Below the pieces are notes generated by a model. It worked only from the letters and a program-made list of their open reading frames with translations, was not told the DNA's origin and ran no database searches. From contig DDWD01000212.1 of assembly GCA_002345825.1 (NCBI GenBank), positions 29,454 through 93,453 on the forward strand: a stretch of DNA of 64,000 bases, given 5' to 3'. This DNA comes from Bacteroidales bacterium UBA2295 (lineage in GTDB: Bacteria > Bacteroidota > Bacteroidia > Bacteroidales > Tenuifilaceae). Positions within the stretch are counted from its first letter, which is position 1. Each line of letters starts with the position of its first letter. Shown here in pieces: positions 16,581 to 25,105 of the stretch. The position numbers were made by a program, and so were the translations under genes.

Positions 16581-18152
16581 CTAAATATCCTCATTGGGAT
16601 CGTAAACCCAAAAATCCTTTTTGTAACCAACGGGTTGGGTGTACTCTGCTCCCGTTCCAAAATAGCCTTTACCATTTAGAGCAACGCCAATGGCTGAGTA
16701 CCGACTCCCTGGCTTCATGTATGTTTTTTGTGTCCATGTATTATCTGCAGGCGAAAACTCCCACAAATCGTAATAGGGTGTTGATCCTGTGTATCCAGAG
16801 CCAACATAAGCCTTGTCGCCAATAACAAAGCTTATAGCTGAGAACCTTCTATTATCCCAGGTAGGTTCAATACCTGCTGCTTCGGCCCAGGTATCGGCAC
16901 TAGGATTATACTCCCAAAATTCAGCTCTCACTTCGTTGTTATAACCAGTACCAATGTACCCCTTGCCATTAACAGCAAAGCCAACCGCTTTGTATATTAA
17001 GCCGCCGCCATAAGATTGCTTCTGAGTCCACACATCGGTTTGGGAGTCGTACTCCCAAAAGTCAGGATTAAACAGATTACTTACCCCCATTCCAACGTAC
17101 CCCTTATCACCAATGGCAAAGGCAGCAGCGCCGTCTCTAGGAGAGCCACCAAAATCGGCTATTCGTGCCCACTGGCCAGTTGTTGGGTTGTACGCCCAAA
17201 AATCCTTGCTATCGCCCCCTTGAATTGCACCTGTGCCCACATATCCCTTGCCGTTAATTACAAATGCAACTGCTGTGTGACGGGGTTCTCCGGGGAAGTC
17301 TGCAATTCTGCTCCACTGGTCTGTATCGGGGTTGTACTCCCAAAAATCGGAAGTGAACTCATTGCTTGGGGTTGTTCCGGTACCAACATATATCCTATTG
17401 CCAATGGCAAAGGACACTGCTGCGCTCCTCTCCTCGCCACCAAAATCGGCTAGCTGCGTCCAAGGATCAGGAAGGGTTCTAAATTCAAGTTCTTGGCCAT
17501 AAGAAGTTCCTATGGAATTTGTTGCGTAGGCTCGGGTGAAGTAAACTGTATTGGGCAGCAAATTAGATAGGTTACAAGTAAACTCATAGTCTTCCCACTC
17601 ATTAAGTTCTCCTTGTATCTTAAAATCATCAATCGTTGGATTAGGTGTAGTGGCCCAACAAACTCCCGCTGTGGTGGTTGCACCGCCATCATATAGCAAC
17701 TTTCCGCCAAAAACTGCGGAATTTGTGGTTATGTTTTCAACAGCAGCGAAACTCTGTACAATAGGTGCTCCAACCACAGTTGAGAACATCTTTTCGTCTC
17801 CGTAGTACACACCCCTATCGGTCTGTGCAAAAACCCGATAGTTATAATGGGTATTTGATGAAAGGCCATTTGCCTGAACAGTAAAAGTAGAATTACCCAA
17901 TGAACCCTCAACATATCCATCAACTATTGTTGGCATAGGATGTGGACTAAAACAGATGCCCAATTTCTGGATCGTTGCACCACCATCGGAAACTAATTCG
18001 CCCTTAAGGGTTGCCGATTCGGCATTTATTTCTGTTGCCTCAAGGGTGCGCAGCTCGGGATCTGTTAAAACCTCGTCAGAACAAGAAATTACAACCGCTA
18101 GGCACACTAGGACAACTGCAAACACTTTGAATATATTTTGAATAGATCTCAT
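16581..18152 (-). CDS. kelch-repeat lipoprotein with two Fn3-like domains
   Basis: Exported lipoprotein of 523 residues. The signal sequence ends in a lipobox, VISC (C24), so it is lipid-anchored. Two fibronectin-III-like domains follow (about 35-125 and 130-225; each has the T-L-x-G-x-L-x3-GG-A-T motif and ends in a YG-x-E-x-x-F strand). Six kelch repeats of about 48 residues follow (230-520), each with W-x-x-x-x-x-[FY], then GKGYVGTG-like and D-F-W-E-Y-[ND]-P stretches, enough for a closed six-bladed propeller. It is the last gene of a tight set with an outer-membrane protein and a caspase-like protease. It is likely a surface or periplasmic binding protein; the partner is unknown. Confidence 0.85.
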   Translation of the reverse strand: MRSIQNIFKVFAVVLVCLAVVISCSDEVLTDPELRTLEATEINAESATLKGELVSDGGATIQKLGICFSPHPMPTIVDGYVEGSLGNSTFTVQANGLSSNTHYNYRVFAQTDRGVYYGDEKMFSTVVGAPIVQSFAAVENITTNSAVFGGKLLYDGGATTTAGVCWATTPNPTIDDFKIQGELNEWEDYEFTCNLSNLLPNTVYFTRAYATNSIGTSYGQELEFRTLPDPWTQLADFGGEERSAAVSFAIGNRIYVGTGTTPSNEFTSDFWEYNPDTDQWSRIADFPGEPRHTAVAFVINGKGYVGTGAIQGGDSKDFWAYNPTTGQWARIADFGGSPRDGAAAFAIGDKGYVGMGVSNLFNPDFWEYDSQTDVWTQKQSYGGGLIYKAVGFAVNGKGYIGTGYNNEVRAEFWEYNPSADTWAEAAGIEPTWDNRRFSAISFVIGDKAYVGSGYTGSTPYYDLWEFSPADNTWTQKTYMKPGSRYSAIGVALNGKGYFGTGAEYTQPVGYKKDFWVYDPNEDI

Positions 18153-18180
18153 AGTTGTATGTATGAAATTTTAGTATCAA

Positions 18181-19575
18181 TTAAAACAGCTCGCTGATGT
18201 GAAGTCCAAGGGCAAGTTCTATGTTGATTGATGAATATCTTCTTGAATTTTCATCAAATCCAAGCCGTAAGGCGTGCATATCGAACATATGCCATGAGTC
18301 GGCATAATTTAATTTTAACAGGTGCATAGCCGATGAGATGCGAAAATAGAAGTACTTACTAGGCTGAATATTCATATTGATGCGCCCAAACAGATAACCA
18401 TAACTTTTATTCTCCTGCGTAAGTCGTACCACATCATCGTCCCACTCATATTTACCAAATGGTAGGGTGGGGTGCGAATAAATCATTTGATTCGTTGCAA
18501 GATCAAGGCCAGTAAACTCAGCATTACCCCATATGGAGCTCTCATAGGAAGGCTTTACCTGAATCTGAGCACCCAAATCGAAGGAGAAGTTAAATTTTGG
18601 TTTACCGGTCTGGAATCTTACAAATACTGGTACAGCGCTGTATTCAACTTTTATATAATGGTAAAAATGGGCAAAATTGAGAATTGGTATAAAACCCTGT
18701 ATCTCGTCAGCCACTATATACTGGTTGGCACTCACCTCAAAACGAGCAATATGTTTATCCTTACCGTATCCCACACCAAAACCAAACCATGGCTTGGGCA
18801 TATATACAAGATTAAATATAAGGCCATTGTAAGCTGATGAGGTTCGATAATCGCCTGAATATGTTAATTCATTTGATAAGGAATAGGTGTAATAAAAATC
18901 ATTAATCTGGTCGTAAGCCTCATATGTAAAGGGGTTTCCATTAGAACTATAGCGATAAGGAAACATCCCTGCCATGGCCACAATATTTGAACTAATCTCA
19001 AGAAACAACCCCTCGCGAAACATTTTCTTCCTAAAAACCTTATTATGATAGTCTGCCGAAGCAATTCTGGAGATGGATTTTTTTGAACCAGCAGATCGGA
19101 TATAGAAGTACTGATGGTCGGCAAAGCTAAGAATCTTCCCATCTTTTCGAATTCCGGAGTATTCAACGGGAGCTTTAAACACATGGGTTTTTGAAAAGAT
19201 ACTTCCTCGGATATCTAATAGTTCTATGCTGTCTACACTAAACGCCGTGCCTAAACCATCGGGGTAACTGCCCACAATGTGCGTATGAAATTGCAGGGGT
19301 GATATAAAATCGCCTTTAAAATGCTCTTTGGATAGGAAGTTATGAATAATCTTGCTTTTGGAACTACCAAAAAGAGATAGAAGATCCTGAGCATTATTGG
19401 CATAATCGTCGGGGTTATTGGCATACCTATCGAAAGTCTTTAGGTAAAGAGTAACTTGCCCCTTCGATTCCAAGGCTCTTGGGCTATCGGCTTTTTTGTG
19501 CTGAGCCCACAAGTTGTTAGCCAAAAATATTAAACCAATGCTAAAAACAATATACTTTATTGTATTGCTATTCAT
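18181..19575 (-). CDS. predicted outer-membrane beta-barrel protein, family not recognised
   Basis: Protein of 464 residues with a signal peptide (MNSNTIKYIVFSIGLIFLA..., cleavage near NLWAQ). The start is the ATG at 19575 rather than the in-frame ATG 13 codons upstream, because it opens directly into the signal sequence. The C-terminal 250 residues are rich in alternating aromatic strands, and the protein ends in a hydrophobic beta strand finishing with F, as outer-membrane barrels do. The middle part is a soluble domain without recognised motifs. It is sandwiched between the caspase-like gene (20-base gap) and the kelch lipoprotein gene (28-base gap), which suggests a shared envelope function. 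Confidence 0.7.
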   Translation of the reverse strand: MNSNTIKYIVFSIGLIFLANNLWAQHKKADSPRALESKGQVTLYLKTFDRYANNPDDYANNAQDLLSLFGSSKSKIIHNFLSKEHFKGDFISPLQFHTHIVGSYPDGLGTAFSVDSIELLDIRGSIFSKTHVFKAPVEYSGIRKDGKILSFADHQYFYIRSAGSKKSISRIASADYHNKVFRKKMFREGLFLEISSNIVAMAGMFPYRYSSNGNPFTYEAYDQINDFYYTYSLSNELTYSGDYRTSSAYNGLIFNLVYMPKPWFGFGVGYGKDKHIARFEVSANQYIVADEIQGFIPILNFAHFYHYIKVEYSAVPVFVRFQTGKPKFNFSFDLGAQIQVKPSYESSIWGNAEFTGLDLATNQMIYSHPTLPFGKYEWDDDVVRLTQENKSYGYLFGRINMNIQPSKYFYFRISSAMHLLKLNYADSWHMFDMHALRLGFDENSRRYSSINIELALGLHISELF

Positions 19576-19595
19576 ATGGTAAAAGGTTATAGTGA

Positions 19596-21230
19596 TTACC
19601 GATTTAGTTTCCAACTACGCCAATCGTTGCTTAGCTGATGGCTCACATTAAGGGTTGGGTTCTGCTCTCTATTGTTGTGGATAATGGAAGATGTGGCCAC
19701 CTTTGATGTAACATAGTCAACCAGCTCGCCCATGGTAATATCTCCACTGCTGTCCTGCAATGCTTTTAAAAGATAGTACGAGAACATTCCGTGAAACTTA
19801 TTCCTGTAGGGCAAAGCCGACTCATTACCCGCGCTAGCCGATAGCACCAAAACATTTCCCTTAACCGGTTCCTCACGAGGACGAATCCTAACTGCTCTTG
19901 CGGCAAGTAGGCCCTGCTCGCGGCCACCACCGCTAAAACAAGCATCGAGAAAAACGGTGATGCCCTTGGATGGATTTTCGCCTAGCTTGGCATACAAATC
20001 CTTTAGCTTAATGGCAAACTCTAGGTCATTTCCGCTAACATCAACAGGTATAATATGGCCTTCGCGGGTTTTCTCATCGGGAAAGCCATGGCCAGCAAAA
20101 AACATAATGGCTTCGCCATTGCCTTGGGTCGCCTTAAGCAGCGAAGTTAGCTGATTAATTCCTCGATGCATTTCAACAGCTTTAGCATCGAGCATAAAAA
20201 TGATGTTCGACTCCTTTACCCCCAGAGTATTTATGGCATACTGCTTAAAGGTTTCGGCATCGCGGCGAGCAAATTCTACGTTCGACTCGTAGTTTAGCCC
20301 CTTTTGGTGCGAGCGGTAGTCCTCGTTGCCTACAATTAGCGCAAATCGGTTTTCGTAAACCCTGCCTATGGATGGAATAAGCGTATCGACATCCGACACC
20401 ATCTCCACCTTTAGCTGCTCTGCCAAAAGTCTTTGTTCAACATCGGAGGCAACCTTGGCCTCAACAAAAAACTCCTGCTCGCCTACATTGCCCGCTAAAT
20501 CATTTGCGGTTACACGAATTGGATAGGTACCGCCAATGCGCGATAGCGGAACTTTTGCAATAAAAACAGAATCGTTCAGTGGAACGGCCTTGGTGCTATT
20601 TACATTTACCTCGGCAAGCGGATTCCGGTCCTTAACCAATACCTTAACCTCAACCTCGTTGGTGAAAATTTGAGGCCTGAAACCATCCATAACCCCATCG
20701 GGAGTAAGAACAGTAATCTGTGGCGGTGTAACATCTTTTATATCCGAAGGGTTGATGGTGAAATGAGCCAGAAAGTTACGAGGCGATCGTGCCAAAAAGT
20801 TTTGCCACTGCGATGGGTTAAGCGCAGCATCAATGGTTGGGGCAAAGCTAAATGGAATATCAACAGTAAACTTGTTTTGATCTATGTTGATATCGTCATC
20901 CACAACAAATTTTAGGGTTAGCGTTGAATTGAAGTAGAAAAGGTTGCTTCGGCTCTCCTCAAAGGTTTTGCAAACAATTTTACCGTCGCCGGGCATCTTC
21001 ACCTTGTTCTTATCGAACACAATTAGCGATCGCTTATCGTCAATTGGTTTACGATCCTTATCGAGCCAATCGACCTGAAGAGCCAGAACAAACTCATTAG
21101 CCTCAACTTTTCCTGAACTTATTTTCAGTAGTCCCTGTTTGCTGCCAGGAGCAGTAAAAATAAGGGTTTGGCTTTGTAAATTAACAATTGAAACCAGTAA
21201 TCCCAATAGCAATAACAATTTAGTCTTCAT
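19596..21230 (-). CDS. exported caspase-family (C14) protease
   Basis: Cysteine protease of the caspase/metacaspase clan with a signal peptide (MKTKLLLLLGLLVSIVNLQS), hence predicted to work outside the cytoplasm. The N-terminal ~290 residues are beta-rich, including a stretch with PVxVTANDLAGN-like features of Ig-type domains (about 200-280). The C-terminal p20-like domain (about 310-540) holds the catalytic dyad: H381 in FFAGHGF and C431 in VFLDACFSGG. The dyad is intact. I start at the ATG at 21230; the longer frame adds a basic 20-residue leader. It is the first gene of the three-gene set with the barrel and the kelch lipoprotein. The substrate is unknown. Confidence 0.88.
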   Translation of the reverse strand: MKTKLLLLLGLLVSIVNLQSQTLIFTAPGSKQGLLKISSGKVEANEFVLALQVDWLDKDRKPIDDKRSLIVFDKNKVKMPGDGKIVCKTFEESRSNLFYFNSTLTLKFVVDDDINIDQNKFTVDIPFSFAPTIDAALNPSQWQNFLARSPRNFLAHFTINPSDIKDVTPPQITVLTPDGVMDGFRPQIFTNEVEVKVLVKDRNPLAEVNVNSTKAVPLNDSVFIAKVPLSRIGGTYPIRVTANDLAGNVGEQEFFVEAKVASDVEQRLLAEQLKVEMVSDVDTLIPSIGRVYENRFALIVGNEDYRSHQKGLNYESNVEFARRDAETFKQYAINTLGVKESNIIFMLDAKAVEMHRGINQLTSLLKATQGNGEAIMFFAGHGFPDEKTREGHIIPVDVSGNDLEFAIKLKDLYAKLGENPSKGITVFLDACFSGGGREQGLLAARAVRIRPREEPVKGNVLVLSASAGNESALPYRNKFHGMFSYYLLKALQDSSGDITMGELVDYVTSKVATSSIIHNNREQNPTLNVSHQLSNDWRSWKLNR

Positions 21231-21398
21231 ATGCTTATGTTTTAAAAAGTGAACCTTATACGTTTGTTCAAATCGCTTAAAATTAGACATAGGAAACCCA
21301 CGGAGTAGGGCTACATAAAGTCCCCTGCTCTGTGTTCGAAATTTGGCTTACACCTTAGTCGATAAAATTTGGATTAGGGTTAAATATAAAAACAGGGC

Positions 21399-22190
21399 TT
21401 AAAAGGCTTTAACAGCCTTGCGCCTGAGCTTAAATCTTGTATCCTCATCGGAAATACGCTCATGGTTGTAAATATTCTTCTCCCACTCGCCATACATTGG
21501 GTTGGGGAATGCAATAAATCTCCGACCAAACTCCTCGCGATACTCATCAACTATTGGCTGGCCCCAGCTATCAGTGCGATCCTCAAACACCTCGGCAAAA
21601 TCGTTAAGGTTATCGCCTAACAAAAGAATAATATCGAATTTTTGCGACACAAGTTGCCTGCGTGGCTCCTTGCCACTGGTGGTATCCTTTAAAAAGAAAT
21701 TTTCGGGTTTAACAAAGGCAAATCCTATCTTCTCCATATTACGCATAGTGGCATCCTGCTCATCAACGGTGCGATTACTCAGGTAAATTACATCGACACC
21801 TACCGATTGGCAGAATTGCGAGAACTCAACCGCACCGGGGAGCGCCTCAGCCTGCTCAAGGGCAACCCACTCGCCCCACATTTCAGGCGTAAAAGGTTTA
21901 CCGGTTTCAATCATTTTCCCTTGAAAGGGGCTGTTATCAATCATTGTTTCATCTAAATCAACAACAACTGCTTTGGGTTTGGAACTCTTTTGCTTGCTGT
22001 ATTCAACTACCCTTTCCTTAGCAATATTGAAACCCTGGTAATACAGCGCTTTCATCTCGGGTGAACTCTGATACCATATGGTAGCTAGGGTTATATTCTC
22101 TTGATTTATATTATGCTCACTATCTTTTACCTGCGAAGTACAGCCTAAAATTATAGTTGAAGTAATAAGAGCAATAATTATTCTTTTCAT
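21399..22190 (-). CDS. 5'-nucleotidase, lipoprotein e(P4) family
   Basis: Lipid-anchored acid phosphatase of the HAD class C (e(P4)) family, which dephosphorylates nucleotides at the cell envelope so that nucleosides can be taken up. The signal sequence ends in the lipobox LGC (C17 from the ATG at 22190). The HAD nucleophile motif is DLDETMID, followed by YLSNR (motif II) and LLGDNLNDF (motif III/IV). The 263 residues match the family length. A six-codon-longer start is available at 22208 but would spoil the signal peptide. It is transcribed alone, divergent from the sigma factor gene. Confidence 0.92.
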   Translation of the reverse strand: MKRIIIALITSTIILGCTSQVKDSEHNINQENITLATIWYQSSPEMKALYYQGFNIAKERVVEYSKQKSSKPKAVVVDLDETMIDNSPFQGKMIETGKPFTPEMWGEWVALEQAEALPGAVEFSQFCQSVGVDVIYLSNRTVDEQDATMRNMEKIGFAFVKPENFFLKDTTSGKEPRRQLVSQKFDIILLLGDNLNDFAEVFEDRTDSWGQPIVDEYREEFGRRFIAFPNPMYGEWEKNIYNHERISDEDTRFKLRRKAVKAF

Positions 22191-22309
22191 CTCTACGTGT
22201 TTTGTCATTGTTGATTACTATTACAATCTTAATAATTTTTTTTATTTATCTATACCTTTGGTTTTAAATTTGAGTATGCTTTGTGCAATTTTTTTTGCTG
22301 CACACCACA

Positions 22310-22341
22310 TTTCCAAATCTAGCGTAACAAAAATATATTTG
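22310..22341 (+). promoter_or_regulatory. promoter of the ECF sigma factor gene
   Basis: TTTC (22310-22313), a 20-base spacer and a perfect -7 element TATATTTG (22334-22341) lie 56 bases upstream of the ATG. A second -7-like TACCTTTG occurs at 22253-22260 without a -33 box. Confidence 0.55.
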
Positions 22342-22397
22342 TCCTGTAACTTTTTTAAGAGACCACCGTCTTACAACCGAAATTTCGAAACAATAGA

Positions 22398-22883
22398 ATG
22401 ACCGCCAAGGAATACAATTTATGTGTCGATAAGTTTGCCGATGGACTGTATCGTTTTGCCCTAAAAACGCTAAACGATGCCGACAGGGCTAACGATGTGG
22501 TGCAGGATTGTTTTGAGCGGCTGTGGGTAAAACACAACGATGTTGATAACACCAAGGCAAAGTCGTACCTGTTCACTTCGGCTTATCACGCTTGCATAGA
22601 TGTGATTAGAGCGAATAAGCGCAGCGGGGCTATGGACGAAAGCATTGAAGATAGCCTATATACCACAACACAATATAGCGATTTGCAAGAGGTGCTGCAC
22701 GAGGCGCTAAAAAAGCTATCGGAAATTCAGCGATCGGTAATTTTACTAAGAGACTACGAAGGATATTCGTACGAGGAGATTGGGAATATTACGGGGCTTA
22801 CCGAATCGCAGGTAAAAGTTTACATATATAGGGGGCGTTTGGCGCTTAAGCAATACATTGGACATTTAGAAACAGTAATATAG
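22398..22883 (+). CDS. ECF-type RNA polymerase sigma factor
   Basis: Sigma-70 family factor of the extracytoplasmic-function type (161 residues). Region 2 covers about 10-75, with the core-binding helix NDVVQDCFERLWVKH. Region 4 covers about 100-155 and has the helix-turn-helix SYEEIGNITGLTESQVKVYIYRGR, typical for -35 recognition. The gene is followed two bases later by an anti-sigma-like membrane protein gene and then by an outer-membrane barrel gene, the usual layout for envelope-signal regulation in Bacteroidota. Confidence 0.93.
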   Translation: MTAKEYNLCVDKFADGLYRFALKTLNDADRANDVVQDCFERLWVKHNDVDNTKAKSYLFTSAYHACIDVIRANKRSGAMDESIEDSLYTTTQYSDLQEVLHEALKKLSEIQRSVILLRDYEGYSYEEIGNITGLTESQVKVYIYRGRLALKQYIGHLETVI

Positions 22884-22885
22884 TC

Positions 22886-23932
22886 ATGCCAATTAACAGA
22901 AACAACTACGAGGTTTACTTCATCGATTACATCGATGGCAATCTTTCGTCTTCGCAGGCAAAGGAGTTGCTGGCATTCCTCGAGCAAAACCCCGACCTGG
23001 CAGCTGAACTAAATGGTATTGACAACGCACACCTACAACCCATTGAAAGTCCATATTCAAAAAGTGAGTTTTTAAAAAAGGATTTACAGTGGGGTGTAGC
23101 GAACCGATTAGATTACCTATGCATTGCAAAAATTGAGGGCGATATATGTAACGAAGAGGAGAGCGAGTTGCAGGAACTTTTAGTAGCCAGCTCTGTGGCA
23201 AAATCTGACTTTGCCTCTTTTGAAAAATCGAGGCTACTTGCTGACTCAAAAATTGCTTTCTCAAATAAATCGGCTATAAAGCATATTAACATTCTAGGCC
23301 TCACCTACAAAACCATTTGGGCCTTAGGTTCCAGTGTGGCTGCTGTATTTATAGTTTTATTTGGATTAGCCATAGGGCTTAATAGATTTTCCAAAATGCC
23401 CGATCAGCCTCTGGCCTTGAGCAGCAAAAATAATGATGGAATTGAAAAAGCTATTGAACCGATTGAAATTGAGAATAGCATAAAAAAACCACAGGTTGAA
23501 ATGCCCACTGCTGATATTGTTGAAAAACACTCACAACCCATACCAGTTAAGGCGTCATCGGCAAAGACCACAGATCAGGACCAACCCGAACCCTCTAGAT
23601 TTGTGGCCGACAATAAAATTGAAGTAATCTCGAGAATTGAACTAGCCTCAATACCACAATCGGTAACAATAGAGGATAGCAAAGCCCTACTAGCAATGGC
23701 GGGTATTTCGGTAAATTCGGTGGCAAATTCCCAAAAGAGTAATATTCAAAAGCAATCTGGCGTCCGCGAGATTGGCCTCTTTGAGCTAGCTCAAATGGGC
23801 TTCGACCGGCTATCGGAGGTAACTGGCAAAACCCTAAGTCTTAATGCCCATAAGGATAGTGATGGGGATATTAGAAAAATTAATTTCGAGTCGGAGCTGT
23901 TTGCCTTATCGGTTCCCGTTAGGAAAAAATAA
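22886..23932 (+). CDS. anti-sigma-like single-pass membrane protein
   Basis: Protein of 348 residues translated right behind the sigma factor (two-base gap). The N-terminal part (1-135) is cytoplasmic and acidic, with the opening NYEVYFIDYIDGNLSSSQ resembling the zinc-less anti-sigma segment of this phylum. A single membrane span follows at about 145-167 (IWALGSSVAAVFIVLFGLAIGL). A low-complexity periplasmic tail (170-348) is rich in K, E, P and S. There is no zinc-binding H-x3-C-x2-C motif. Function as the cognate anti-sigma factor is inferred from position and topology. Confidence 0.7.
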   Translation: MPINRNNYEVYFIDYIDGNLSSSQAKELLAFLEQNPDLAAELNGIDNAHLQPIESPYSKSEFLKKDLQWGVANRLDYLCIAKIEGDICNEEESELQELLVASSVAKSDFASFEKSRLLADSKIAFSNKSAIKHINILGLTYKTIWALGSSVAAVFIVLFGLAIGLNRFSKMPDQPLALSSKNNDGIEKAIEPIEIENSIKKPQVEMPTADIVEKHSQPIPVKASSAKTTDQDQPEPSRFVADNKIEVISRIELASIPQSVTIEDSKALLAMAGISVNSVANSQKSNIQKQSGVREIGLFELAQMGFDRLSEVTGKTLSLNAHKDSDGDIRKINFESELFALSVPVRKK

Positions 23933-24026
23933 GAATTTGCCAAGAGCCTGTAACTTTTAGTTTAGCTCACCGTCATACAGCAAAATTATCAACCAAAATT
24001 TTATTAATCACTAAAGAAAATTGAAT

Positions 24027-24986
24027 ATGAAATTACTATTAACAACACTGCTGCTGGCCGTTTACACAACCTTTTCGATGGCCCAAAATGATAGCCTAAA
24101 AGTTTTAAGAGAATTGGAGGAATCTGACACTACAAAAACCACTATGCAAGACACCTCCAAATTGGGCAAAACAGTCAAGGCACTTGCAGGAGAAACAAAC
24201 AAGGATACCACAAAAATTAGAATTGGGAAACGGGAAGTTATTATTATTGAAAAAGATGGAACCACTTCGATTGAAATCCCCGAATCTGGCGATAAGCATA
24301 CCTTTGACATCGATACAGACAAAGATTTTACCTACAAGCGTAAACCAAAGTTTAAAGGCCATTGGGCTGGATTTGAATGGGGTTTCAACGGCTTTATGGA
24401 TGCTGATCAATCGATCAACATGCAGGATGATCTTAAATATCTTGAACTTAAACAGGGTCGTTCATGGAATTTTAATCTTAACTTCTTGCAGTACAGCTTT
24501 GGGTTTGGTACCGATAAGGTTGGGTTAGTAACCGGTTTGGGTTTTGAGTTTAATAATTACCACTTCAGAAACGGGAATTCTATTGAAGTGGTTGACGGGC
24601 AAACGGTAGCAGACAACTCGTATTTAACAGATCCCGGTATAATTGTCACCAAGTCTCGATTATCAACAACTTACATCACCGCCCCATTGTTACTCGAGTT
24701 CCAGATTCCAACAAGCTATAGGCATAGAATATATTTCTCGGCAGGAGTTGTAGGGGGTGTAAAAATTGGTTCAAACACCAAGGTGGTATACGAGGGTGTA
24801 AACAAAGGAAAAGATAAGATTCGTGACGACTTCAACATCTCTCCCTTTCGATATGGAATCACATCTCGCATAGGATATCGTGGACTGAGCCTATTTGCTA
24901 CCTACTACCCAGTGCAGTTCTTCGAAAAAAACAAGGGTGATGAGGTGTATCCTTTCAGCATTGGCTTGAGACTCCTAAACTTCTAA
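24027..24986 (+). CDS. outer-membrane beta-barrel protein (PorT-like)
   Basis: Protein of 319 residues with a signal peptide (MKLLLTTLLLAVYTTFSMAQ), a polar low-complexity linker rich in D, T and K (about 22-110) and a small C-terminal barrel (about 112-319) of eight or so amphipathic strands ending in LRLLNF. The start is the ATG at 24027; a TTG two codons earlier is ignored. The gene follows the sigma/anti-sigma pair after 94 bases, so it is likely part of the same regulatory unit, either as target or sensor. A terminator follows. Confidence 0.8.
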   Translation: MKLLLTTLLLAVYTTFSMAQNDSLKVLRELEESDTTKTTMQDTSKLGKTVKALAGETNKDTTKIRIGKREVIIIEKDGTTSIEIPESGDKHTFDIDTDKDFTYKRKPKFKGHWAGFEWGFNGFMDADQSINMQDDLKYLELKQGRSWNFNLNFLQYSFGFGTDKVGLVTGLGFEFNNYHFRNGNSIEVVDGQTVADNSYLTDPGIIVTKSRLSTTYITAPLLLEFQIPTSYRHRIYFSAGVVGGVKIGSNTKVVYEGVNKGKDKIRDDFNISPFRYGITSRIGYRGLSLFATYYPVQFFEKNKGDEVYPFSIGLRLLNF

Positions 24987-25011
24987 TAAACAAAGCAGTA
25001 ACCGTATACAG

Positions 25012-25044
25012 AAAAGGCTTCTCCTTTAAGGAGAGGCTTTTTTT
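25012..25044 (+). terminator. rho-independent terminator
   Basis: AAAAGGCTTCTCCTT and AAGGAGAGGCTTTTTTT form a hairpin with one wobble/mismatch near the base and a T run, 26 bases after the barrel gene. It closes the sigma/anti-sigma/barrel unit. Confidence 0.85.
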
Positions 25045-25105
25045 GTTTAATATTTAACCTATATAACTATATTTGCGGGGTATAGTTCACCAAAACTATC
25101 AGCCA

